Position numbers and translations under genes: made by a program. Positions 1 through 5,600 of a DNA stretch of 7,969 bases are shown piece by piece (the stretch's first letter is position 1; the number at the start of each line of letters is the position of its first letter). The stretch comes from JANNSW01 sp031431235 (GTDB taxonomy: Bacteria > Pseudomonadota > Alphaproteobacteria > Rhizobiales > Hyphomicrobiaceae): the NCBI GenBank assembly GCA_031431235.1, contig JANPDA010000287.1, positions 1-7,969 on the forward strand. Direction: 5' to 3'. Below the pieces are notes generated by a model that saw only the letters and a program-made list of their open reading frames with translations, was not told where the DNA came from and did not search any database.

Positions 1-437
1 GAGCCGGGCGGAAGCGGAACGGATGTATCCGAGCCTGCGCGCCCATGGTCGATCAGACGGTGTGTATAGTCGAAGGTCGGACCGAGGATCTGCCCACCGG
101 GAATGTCCTTGAAGGTTGCCGAGATCCGCCGCTGCACAGCCATCCGCGCTGTGTCGACGGGCGAGCTGGCCATGAAACGCGGCATGGTCGTGCGTGCGGC
201 ACGGATGAGGAAGATCGCTTCGAGCAGATCGCCACGCGCCTGCTTGATGGCGAGCGCGGCCAGATCGGGATCGTAGAGCGAGCCTTCCGCCATCACGCGG
301 TCGACGGCAAGCGAAAGCTGACTCGCGATCTGCGCCGCCGTAATCTCCGGCACCGCCGGATCGCCTCGCCGCTCGGCGGCCAGCAGCTGGTGGGCTGCCT
401 CGATTGCCTTCTCCCCGCCTTTGACGGCCACGTACAT
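1..437 (-). CDS. phnI: PhnI, C-P lyase core subunit (5' part, cut by window edge)
   Basis: Carbon-phosphorus lyase core component. In the known pathway PhnI, with PhnG, PhnH and PhnL, attaches the phosphonate to the ribose of a nucleoside triphosphate with loss of the base, before PhnJ breaks the C-P bond; the complex is cytoplasmic. The visible 145 residues begin MYVAVKGGEKAI, the hallmark PhnI N-terminus, and continue with further PhnI-like sequence such as LAIKQARGDLLEAIFL and TFKDIPGGQILGPTFDYTHR. Full-length PhnI is about 350-370 residues, so roughly 60% lies beyond the left edge. The start is well fixed: the ATG shares one base with the phnH stop (TGATG) and follows a near-perfect Shine-Dalgarno AAGGAGG at 444-450 with a 6-nt spacer. 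The strong site plus overlap suggests coupled translation with phnH. Nothing in the visible part looks broken. Confidence 0.95.
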   Translation of the reverse strand, partial: MYVAVKGGEKAIEAAHQLLAAERRGDPAVPEITAAQIASQLSLAVDRVMAEGSLYDPDLAALAIKQARGDLLEAIFLIRAARTTMPRFMASSPVDTARMAVQRRISATFKDIPGGQILGPTFDYTHRLIDHGRAGSDTSVPLPPG

Positions 438-1105
438 CAGGCGCCTCCTTCGAGCTCGATCCGCGTCGAGCGCGCCAGGCCGGCTATCGCGCCGGGCGCC
501 GCGAGCAGGACGTCGAAGCCGAGCGGATAGAGCGCATGATTGTGCCGCAGGGCCTGCCACAGCCGAGGCAGCTCAGGTGTCGTGCCAAGGCTCGTTTCAC
601 ACTGGATGCCTGGCCCCGTCAGGCGGACGCCGGCTGTCCGCTCGATCCGCTCGACCATCAGGATGATCGTCGCCGAGCGGTCGGGAAACATGGCGGTGCC
701 CACGGCGAGGCGCTCATAGGCTTCGAATTTCCCAGGCGCGCCGATGACCGCGAAGGCAGCGCTCTGGAGGTCTGCGACGATCGGAGCGCCGGTGTGAAAG
801 CGCAGCCAAGCGAGCACGTCGGGCGTCGACAACTCGGGATCGAGGAAGAGTGGCGTCTCGTTGTCGACCAACGTCAGGATCGCCGCGCCGGCGGTCGCCT
901 GGAGTGGCTCCGGGGCCACGAAGTCGGCCGCTATCGGCACGATCTTGCCGGGCTCGGAGAGAGCCTCCAGGATCGCGCGAAAGGCGTGCGCTGCGTCGAT
1001 CGATGGGTTGGCGAAGGCTGGCCGGATCGTGCCGGACCGCACTGCGGCCTCGCCGAGCAGATGCGGCTCGACCACTCGATTCTTTCGCTCGGCCGTTTCA
1101 GTCAT
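437..1105 (-). CDS. phnH: PhnH, C-P lyase core subunit
   Basis: Second core subunit of the C-P lyase (PhnGHIJ) complex; PhnH resembles a PLP-dependent transferase fold without the cofactor and is a structural partner. With the ATG at 1105 it has 222 residues, beginning MTETAERKNR. Family landmarks are FRAILEALSEPGKIV (about 42-56), GAAILTLVDNETPLFL (73-88) and the C-terminal stretch RHNHALYPLGFDVLLAAPGA, followed by RSTRIELEGG. An upstream in-frame GTG at 1147 would add 14 residues, but its AGGA touches the codon and it lies deeper inside phnG, so I prefer 1105. The start overlaps the phnG end by 8 nt (its ATG is in GATGACTGA), and the stop overlaps the phnI start. It is normal in length and shows no damage. 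The product call is firm; only the start is uncertain. Confidence 0.93.
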   Translation of the reverse strand: MTETAERKNRVVEPHLLGEAAVRSGTIRPAFANPSIDAAHAFRAILEALSEPGKIVPIAADFVAPEPLQATAGAAILTLVDNETPLFLDPELSTPDVLAWLRFHTGAPIVADLQSAAFAVIGAPGKFEAYERLAVGTAMFPDRSATIILMVERIERTAGVRLTGPGIQCETSLGTTPELPRLWQALRHNHALYPLGFDVLLAAPGAIAGLARSTRIELEGGA

Positions 1106-1550
1106 CGCCGCGCACCATGGTGAAGAATTCAACTCTTGTCGCGGCACTCCTGCGCGCGGATTGACTGGCGCGTGCCCGCATCTGCGCCTCGAGCGGCCCG
1201 ATCAGGCTGATGGCGAGCCGGGAGCGATCGGCTGGCCGCTGCATCAGCGCGTCGGCGATCGCAGCGATCTCGGCGTGGCGAGCGCCGGTCCCCATGACAT
1301 AGGCGTGCCCGACTGTGCCGTCGGTGAGCTTGACCGCACAACGCGTGACGGTCGTCTCCCCGAGATTGAAGGGAGCGCCCGAGCCCCCGGCGCGGCCACG
1401 CACCATCACCAGCCCGGTCTCGGGCGCGCGCAAAATCTCATAGGCTGGGGGCTCGCCCTGCAGGCTCCAGAGGCGCTCGAGATTGGCGGCGCTCGCACGG
1501 GCGAGCACCGATATCCAGTGGGCGCGCTCGGCTCGGTCGAGGGATGACAC
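1098..1550 (-). CDS. phnG: PhnG, C-P lyase core subunit
   Basis: Core subunit of the C-P lyase complex, acting with PhnH, PhnI and PhnL at the nucleotide-coupling step. It has 150 residues from a GTG start, the same length as the E. coli protein. Conserved segments appear in order: HWISVLARAS (11-20), RAPETGLVMVRGRAGGSG (41-58), CAVKLTDGTVGHAYVMG (71-87), RHAEIAAIADALMQ (91-104) and the diagnostic C-terminus RVEFFTMVRGDD (139-150). The reading frame stays open upstream to 1670, but that part overlaps the methyltransferase end and has no family match. The GTG at 1550 puts the HW(I/M)SVLA motif at its usual distance from the N-terminus and has AAGG 8 nt upstream. The gene follows the methyltransferase after a 35-nt gap, the longest inside the operon. 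No gross defect is visible. Confidence 0.93.
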   Translation of the reverse strand: MSSLDRAERAHWISVLARASAANLERLWSLQGEPPAYEILRAPETGLVMVRGRAGGSGAPFNLGETTVTRCAVKLTDGTVGHAYVMGTGARHAEIAAIADALMQRPADRSRLAISLIGPLEAQMRARASQSARRSAATRVEFFTMVRGDD

Positions 1551-1585
1551 GTTTGTGGCCTTCAGGATCAGGGAGATCGAACGTA

Positions 1586-2245
1586 TTAGCGGCGCTCGGC
1601 CACGAGATGCCAATGCCACGAGCTGGGCCGGCTGTGCACCTTGTCGACGAGTGAGATCAGCTCGAAGCAATGAAAGAGGTCGACCAGCTCGCCAGCCGAG
1701 CAGTAGAAGTGCGGATGGTTCTTGTCGCCTTCACCTTCCCCCACGAACGTATCGGGCGCAATCTCGCGGCCGTCGAGGCGGCTGGTGTCGCGCTTCGAGA
1801 GCATGGTGCCCTGGTAGAGCCCACCCGACCTCAGCACGCGCCCGATCTCCGAGATTGCGCGTTCCACGACCGGCCGGTCACCATGATAGATGACGTTGAA
1901 TGCCAGCACGTAGTCGAAACTCTGGTCCTCGAATGGCAGCTCGGTCATCAGTCCGAGCCGAGTCGAGATCTCGAGCTTGCGCGCTGTCGCTTCGCCGCAG
2001 AGATAGGCGAGCCCCGTTTCGCTCGCATCGATCGCGTGGGTCTGGAGGCCGATGCTCGCGAGCACGAGCGCGTGCCGGCCAACGCCGCAGCCGAGGTCGA
2101 GTGCGCGCGCGGCTCCGCGGTCGCGCGCCACGCCGGCCCATTCGACCACATCAGGCTCAGGCTTCAGCCAATCGGCGCGGCCTTCGCTCTTGGTCCACTG
2201 CTCGTTCCAGGATTGATGAGCGGTGTCGGTCCGTTTGTTCGCCAT
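1586..2245 (-). CDS. Class I SAM-dependent methyltransferase within the phn operon
   Basis: Predicted cytoplasmic methyltransferase of 219 residues with a Rossmann-type SAM fold. Motif I is ALDLGCGVGRHAL (48-60), the acidic ribose-binding position is D73 in HAIDAS, the motif II/III region is LPFEDQSFDYVLAFNVIYH (103-121), and EIGRVLRSGG (133-142) is the usual post-motif strand. The N-terminal EGRADWLKPEPDVVEW and the C-terminal DKNHPHFYCSAGEL and SSWHWHLVAERR, rich in His and Trp, probably form the substrate side. The fold is clear but the substrate is unknown. ATG 2245 is chosen over a TTG at 2251 because AAGGA lies 6 nt upstream of it but abuts the TTG. The gene begins 16 nt after the phnE stop and is followed by phnG on the same strand, so it is almost surely cotranscribed with the phosphonate genes. 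It is not a standard C-P lyase component. A role on a phosphonate substrate or intermediate is inference only. Confidence 0.85.
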   Translation of the reverse strand: MANKRTDTAHQSWNEQWTKSEGRADWLKPEPDVVEWAGVARDRGAARALDLGCGVGRHALVLASIGLQTHAIDASETGLAYLCGEATARKLEISTRLGLMTELPFEDQSFDYVLAFNVIYHGDRPVVERAISEIGRVLRSGGLYQGTMLSKRDTSRLDGREIAPDTFVGEGEGDKNHPHFYCSAGELVDLFHCFELISLVDKVHSRPSSWHWHLVAERR

Positions 2246-2261
2246 TCCCAATCCTTTCAGC

Positions 2262-3074
2262 TCAGATCAATTTGCGTCTGACCCAGCCGCTCGCCTGCTC
2301 GACGGCGAGCACGAGGAGCAAGATGAGGATGATGATGGTTGCGGCCTGGTCGTAGTCGAAGAGGTCGAAAGCGACCTTCAGATCGACGCCGATGCCGCCA
2401 GCGCCCACGAGACCCAGTGCGATCGAGCCGCGCACTGCCTTTTCGAGCGAGAACAGCGAGGTCGCCATGAACGAGGGCATGGCGGCAGGGATCACCGCCG
2501 AGAAGATGATGCCGAGCCGCGTCGCGCCGATGGCGGCAAGCGCCTCCCGGGGCCCCTTGTCGGTCTCTTCCATGGCTTCGGCAAAGAAGCGGCCGGCAAA
2601 ACCGATCTTGTCCACCATGATCGCCAGCACGCCGGCTGCGGGACCGAGCCCGACCACGATAATGAACACGATCGCCCAGACGAGATCGGGAACGGTACGG
2701 AAGATCGCGATCAGCCCGCGAGATAGGATGCGGACGACGGGATGCGGCGAGAGGCCATCGCTGGCGAGGATCGCGAGCGGCAGCGCCAGCACCAGGCCGA
2801 GAGCGCAGCCGGCGACAGCCATCTGCAGCGTCTCCATCAGCTTCCAGAGCACCCGGTCGAGGCGCGTCAGGTCTGGCGGAAACATCTGCATGATGAGACC
2901 GCTCGGCGCAAAGAGGCGCTGCAGGCCTTTCATCACCCCGTCGAGCGGGGGAGCTGCCGCGCCGAAGCTCCAGACAACCAGCGCCAGTGCGAGCAGCCAA
3001 GCGATGTATTCGATCGCGCTCAAGCGCTCGAAACGCGGCACCTGGACGGGTGCCCCTGCCACTCGTGCTGTCAT
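2262..3074 (-). CDS. phnE: PhnE, phosphonate ABC transporter permease
   Basis: Inner-membrane permease of the phosphonate ABC importer, 270 residues, which pairs with the ATPase PhnC and receives substrate from PhnD. Hydrophobic segments are seen near residues 22-40, 83-105, 120-145, 185-209 and 245-262. The EAA coupling loop that contacts the ATPase is EALAAIG (177-183) within EETDKGPREALAAIGATRLG. SRGLIAIFRTVPDLVWAI and GLVGAGGIGVDL are typical of PhnE. The ATG is embedded in the phnC stop (ATGA overlap, 3071-3074), which fixes the start. Some organisms carry two phnE genes; here only one is seen, so the permease is probably a homodimer unless a second copy lies elsewhere. The phosphonate role rests on both sequence and context. 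Relatives transport phosphite, so exact specificity is open. Confidence 0.92.
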   Translation of the reverse strand: MTARVAGAPVQVPRFERLSAIEYIAWLLALALVVWSFGAAAPPLDGVMKGLQRLFAPSGLIMQMFPPDLTRLDRVLWKLMETLQMAVAGCALGLVLALPLAILASDGLSPHPVVRILSRGLIAIFRTVPDLVWAIVFIIVVGLGPAAGVLAIMVDKIGFAGRFFAEAMEETDKGPREALAAIGATRLGIIFSAVIPAAMPSFMATSLFSLEKAVRGSIALGLVGAGGIGVDLKVAFDLFDYDQAATIIILILLLVLAVEQASGWVRRKLI

Positions 3075-3883
3075 GATCTGCGGACCGAGAAAAAATTTCG
3101 CAATTCATCCGGGTCGGCCGTGCGCGAGCTCCTGTCGAGCGTGATCCTGCCATCCCCAAGTCCAACGATCCGGTCGGAGAAGCGCACCGTGTGCTCGAGC
3201 CGATGCGAGATGACGAGCAGGGTCAGGCCCTTCTTTTTTGTGAGCCCATAGAGCAGCTCCATCACCTCCTCGCCCACTTGCGGATCGAGGCTCGCATCGG
3301 GCTCGTCCGCCAACACCAGCTCCGGCCGCTGCATCAGCATCCGCGCGATCGCAACACGCTGGGACTGCCCGCCCGAAAGGCTGTCCGCACGCTGGCGCGC
3401 CTGGGGCCCGAGACCCACGGCCTCCAAGCAGGCGTAGGCCTCATCGCGCACTTCTTCGCGGGCCAGGCACTGCAACCACGTGCGCGGGCCACTTTCCCGC
3501 GCCTGCACGCCATGGATGACATTCGAGTGTGCCGACATGCGTGGCACCAGATTGTGCTTCTGCCATACCACGCCGACCCGCGAGCGGAAGCGTCTGAGTG
3601 CCGGGCCCCGCAAACCCGTCACTGTCTCGCCAAGGAGGACGATCTGGCCGGCGCACGGCTCCACCAGCCGCACCAGGCACTTGAGCAGCGTGGACTTGCC
3701 GGCGCCGTTTGCGCCGATGAGCGCGACGGCTGATCCGGCGTCGACAGTCAAGTCTATCCCATCGAGCACGCGCGCGTTTCCAAAGGACATCGCGAGCCCC
3801 GACACGACCAGAACGGGCGCCGCTTTCGCGGCACCCGTCCTCGGTTGCAACGAGCGTGCAGCCGATTGCTCGATCTGCAGCAA
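3071..3883 (-). CDS. phnC: PhnC, phosphonate ABC transporter ATP-binding protein
   Basis: ATPase that powers phosphonate import, located on the cytoplasmic face with PhnE. All nucleotide-binding motifs are intact: Walker A GANGAGKST (57-65), Q-loop Q108 (VVWQKHNLV), signature LSGGQ (169-173), Walker B LVLADEP (189-195) with catalytic E194, D-loop SLDP (198-201) and H-loop H227 (VISHRLEH). It has 270 residues if it starts at the TTG at 3883, only 4 nt after the phnD stop. This gives about 25 residues before the usual first strand (VLVVSGLAMSFG), with no good Shine-Dalgarno and no ATG. An internal GTG at 3805 (residue 27) would give a shorter N-terminus more typical of the family, also without a clear ribosome site. 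The end overlaps phnE by ATGA, implying coupled synthesis of the two subunits. The product is secure; the start is not. Confidence 0.92.
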   Translation of the reverse strand: MLQIEQSAARSLQPRTGAAKAAPVLVVSGLAMSFGNARVLDGIDLTVDAGSAVALIGANGAGKSTLLKCLVRLVEPCAGQIVLLGETVTGLRGPALRRFRSRVGVVWQKHNLVPRMSAHSNVIHGVQARESGPRTWLQCLAREEVRDEAYACLEAVGLGPQARQRADSLSGGQSQRVAIARMLMQRPELVLADEPDASLDPQVGEEVMELLYGLTKKKGLTLLVISHRLEHTVRFSDRIVGLGDGRITLDRSSRTADPDELRNFFSVRRS

Positions 3884-3887
3884 TTGC

Positions 3888-4760
3888 TTACTCGCCCAGG
3901 AACTTCGTGAACTCGATCACGCCCACATTGGTGTACATGGCGCGCACGACATCGTAGTCGGCATCCTTCACGTCGGGCTTGAAGCCGCCACCGATGAACT
4001 TGGCGTTGTCCTCGGATGCAGTGATGGCGGCGAGCAATTCCGGACCCTTGTCGACGAAGGTTTTGCGGACGAGCTCGATGATTTCGGGCTTTACCTTATC
4101 GGAGGCGAGCAGCACGTCGTTCGGCAGATCCGCACCCTTCATGATCACCCGGAACTTCTGATCGGGGAACTTCTTGGTGATCTTCTCGATATGGGTCTTG
4201 TTCATACCGATCGCGCCGATGTCGCCTTTGATCAGTGCCTCGACCGCAACGTTCAGCTTCAGGAACACGGGCTCGTAGTCGGTGCCGTACTTCAGGCCGC
4301 CTTCTGCGAGGATGGTCGAAGGACCCAGATGCTGCGACGTCGAGCCGATCTCGCCGAAGGAGATCTTGGCACCCTTGAGGTCGGCAAGCGCCTTGACGGG
4401 GCTGCCATCGAGCACGACGACGTTGGAGTAGTAGTCGGGACGATTCCAAGTGACGACCGGTTGGGCTTTCAGACGGGCGTTGAAAACCACGTATTCCGCC
4501 GGGCCCGTCAGCACGAAGTCGACTTGGTCGGCGGCCATGGCCTCGACGGCAATCGTGCGGCCGGAAACCGGGAAAAACTCGACCATCAGACCCGAAGCCT
4601 TCTCGAAGGCTTCCTTGAAGGGCCCCATCTCCTTCTGGAGTGCCTCCATCCCATCGATGTCGGTCACGGCAAAGCGGATCTTGTCAGCAGCAGCAGCAGG
4701 CAGGCTCGCCGAGAGCGCTATTGCGAGCGCAGCGACTATTCGGGTCAACATTCGAAACAT
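3888..4760 (-). CDS. phnD: PhnD, periplasmic phosphonate-binding protein
   Basis: Substrate-binding protein of the phosphonate importer, 290 residues, expected in the periplasm. The N-terminus is a classic Sec signal peptide: MFRMLTR, a hydrophobic core, then LPAAAA with likely cleavage after residue 25, leaving DKIRFAVTDIDG. The PhnD/phosphite-binding fold is marked by VDFVLTGPAEYVV (80-92) and the ligand-site loop GEIGSTSQHLGPSTIL (136-151), where Ser/Thr side chains and backbone amides normally hold the phosphonate group. The ATG at 4760 is preceded by AGGGGA with a 5-nt spacer; a second Met at residue 4 is less well placed. It is the first gene of the operon, directly downstream of a Pho box. 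Ligand range (2-aminoethylphosphonate, methylphosphonate, phosphite) cannot be read from sequence, though the neighbouring C-P lyase genes favour phosphonates. Confidence 0.93.
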   Translation of the reverse strand: MFRMLTRIVAALAIALSASLPAAAADKIRFAVTDIDGMEALQKEMGPFKEAFEKASGLMVEFFPVSGRTIAVEAMAADQVDFVLTGPAEYVVFNARLKAQPVVTWNRPDYYSNVVVLDGSPVKALADLKGAKISFGEIGSTSQHLGPSTILAEGGLKYGTDYEPVFLKLNVAVEALIKGDIGAIGMNKTHIEKITKKFPDQKFRVIMKGADLPNDVLLASDKVKPEIIELVRKTFVDKGPELLAAITASEDNAKFIGGGFKPDVKDADYDVVRAMYTNVGVIEFTKFLGE

Positions 4761-4836
4761 GGATATCCCCTGGCTAATTCAATCTGTCCGGCCTGACCGT
4801 CTCGAGGCGTCGGGCAACGCCATTGAGCATGTCTGA

Positions 4837-4854
4837 GTGACAGCAGATTGACAG
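4837..4854 (-). promoter_or_regulatory. Pho box (PhoB-binding site) upstream of phnD
   Basis: On the minus strand this reads CTGTCAATCTGCTGTCAC: two direct CTGTCA half-sites on an 11-bp period, the architecture of the classic Pho box, and very close to the E. coli phoA site. It is oriented toward phnD, 77 bp from its ATG. At PhoB promoters the box replaces the -35 element and the -10 hexamer follows about 10 bp later. Here CTCAAT (4822-4827) begins 9 bp past the box and could serve as a weak -10, giving a leader of roughly 55 nt. This predicts induction of the whole operon under phosphate limitation. The match is seen directly; PhoB binding is inference from the known consensus. Confidence 0.85.
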
Positions 4855-4914
4855 CCAGATCGACCCGATCCGGTCCGACACGCGTGATCGAGGGCATCGT
4901 GCCAGATCATTCGG

Positions 4915-4926
4915 AAGCTGCAGCTT
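4915..4926. repeat. 12-bp perfect palindrome AAGCTGCAGCTT
   Basis: A perfect palindrome, with no spacer, about 60 bp upstream of the Pho box and 155 bp upstream of phnD. It could be an operator for a dimeric regulator or simply chance. No second copy was noticed in the window. Confidence 0.4.
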
Positions 4927-5050
4927 ATCGAGCAGTGACTTTGTCCGGCGATTTCGATCGCCCCACGAATTGATACTGCGCCGATCCGGGATAGCAGACG
5001 ACCGCTCCTCCCCAAAGCGTCGGGAGGCTGAGTTGCGCCCCGCCCCTTTC

Positions 5051-5071
5051 ACCTGCCCGACCTGGGCAGGT
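5051..5071. repeat. Inverted repeat, 8-bp arms with 5-nt loop
   Basis: ACCTGCCC and GGGCAGGT form a perfect 8-bp stem around the loop GACCT. No run of T follows on either strand, so it is not a standard intrinsic terminator. It lies between the phnD promoter and the transposase remnant and may be an operator or part of the former insertion element. Confidence 0.5.
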
Positions 5072-5121
5072 CCCCGCTGAACCGCGCCAGCTCGGACTGC
5101 AATTCGCCGGTGGCCCCGGTC

Positions 5122-5147
5122 GCGACAGGCGCTGCAGATCCTGTCGC
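5122..5147. repeat. Inverted repeat, 8-bp arms with 10-nt spacer
   Basis: GCGACAGG and CCTGTCGC are perfectly complementary around CGCTGCAGAT. It sits about 100 bp upstream of the transposase fragment start. The arm does not match the 5051-5071 repeat, so the two are separate structures. Function is unknown. Confidence 0.45.
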
Positions 5148-5247
5148 CGATCGGCAGTGTGCTCAGCATGGCGTAAGGCATTGAAGTGGCGCAGCAATTC
5201 GTTATCGGAGCGATTTGCGAGCCACCCGAGCCAGTGCCACACCCGCC

Positions 5248-5366
5248 ATGACCGACGATAGCCACCTTCCCCTCGATTTTCCAGCGGTCGGGACCAGGAA
5301 GCTCACAGTCGATTTCGCTGGCGGCCGGCTCGCCTCGGACGGGGGCCTGCTTCTCCTGCGCGAGCC
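5248..5366 (+). pseudogene. IS1380-family transposase, N-terminal remnant
   Basis: From the ATG at 5248 the translation MTDDSHLPLDFPAVGTRK, followed by LTVDFAGGRLASDGGLLLLRE, matches the conserved start of IS1380-family (DDE) transposases, where an FPAVGxKK segment leads into a DFxGGRLxSDGGxxLL motif. The similarity ends after about 39 codons. The frame stays open to about 5607 but the sequence no longer resembles the family, and the expected downstream blocks, including the catalytic Asp/Glu residues and the ACGYED-type region, are absent in all frames. This is therefore a 5' stub left by a deletion, not a working element. It lies exactly where the phosphonate operon region meets unrelated genes, consistent with a recombination scar. 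Terminal inverted repeats and target duplications were not found. Confidence 0.75.
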
Positions 5367-5600
5367 CGGCCTCCCTGCCGCGCAAGCGCACAGCGCTCGC
5401 CCGCGACACCCCTGGCAGCGGACACGCGACCTGCATCTGGTATGGGACGCTGGCAAGCTCGCATTCGTCGTTGCCGCAACGCCCCTCCGACGCCACGCGG
5501 CCCTTGCGCAATCGGGGCGCAGGCGCGATCCTCGCCCGCGAAGGCATGCGGCCCTGCGAGCCGGGCGGAGCGGCCGCGGCGGTCGCGGAAAGGAGTGTCA
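5367..5600. other. Gene-poor spacer between IS remnant and TPR gene
   Basis: Very GC-rich spacer after the transposase similarity ends. Open frames run through it on both strands but carry no family motif. Its last bases hold the ribosome site of the TPR gene, AAAGGAG at 5589-5595. No convincing promoter, terminator or RNA gene was seen, although the TPR gene must have a promoter here or further upstream. Confidence 0.55.

Larger units (their letters stand above)
4761..5247. other. Intergenic region upstream of phnD, no intact gene
   Basis: About 490 bp between phnD and the transposase remnant. It contains the phnD ribosome site and leader, the Pho box, a 12-bp palindrome and two inverted repeats, listed separately. 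Open frames exist on the minus strand (for example 4925-5242) but have no recognisable motif, no good ribosome site and a composition like chance frames in GC-rich DNA. No phnF-type GntR regulator, which often accompanies phn operons, is present. Part of the right half may belong to the degraded insertion element, but I could not identify its terminal inverted repeat. Confidence 0.6.

Noticed and set aside
3480..4796. A 438-codon plus-strand frame across phnC and phnD
   Set aside because: Antisense to two intact, well-recognised genes; the translation has no family features.
5051..5071. Intrinsic transcription terminator
   Set aside because: The hairpin is perfect but no T-tract follows on either strand, and no gene ends close by.
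4774..5547. A 257-codon minus-strand frame upstream of phnD
   Set aside because: It spans the Pho box and the opposite strand of the transposase fragment, has no recognisable motif and lacks a convincing ribosome site.
5558..5569. GAGCCGGGCGGA also occurs at positions 1-12, suggesting a long-range direct repeat
   Set aside because: The match is about 12 bp of very GC-rich sequence, one copy inside phnI, with no flanking similarity; chance is the simplest explanation.
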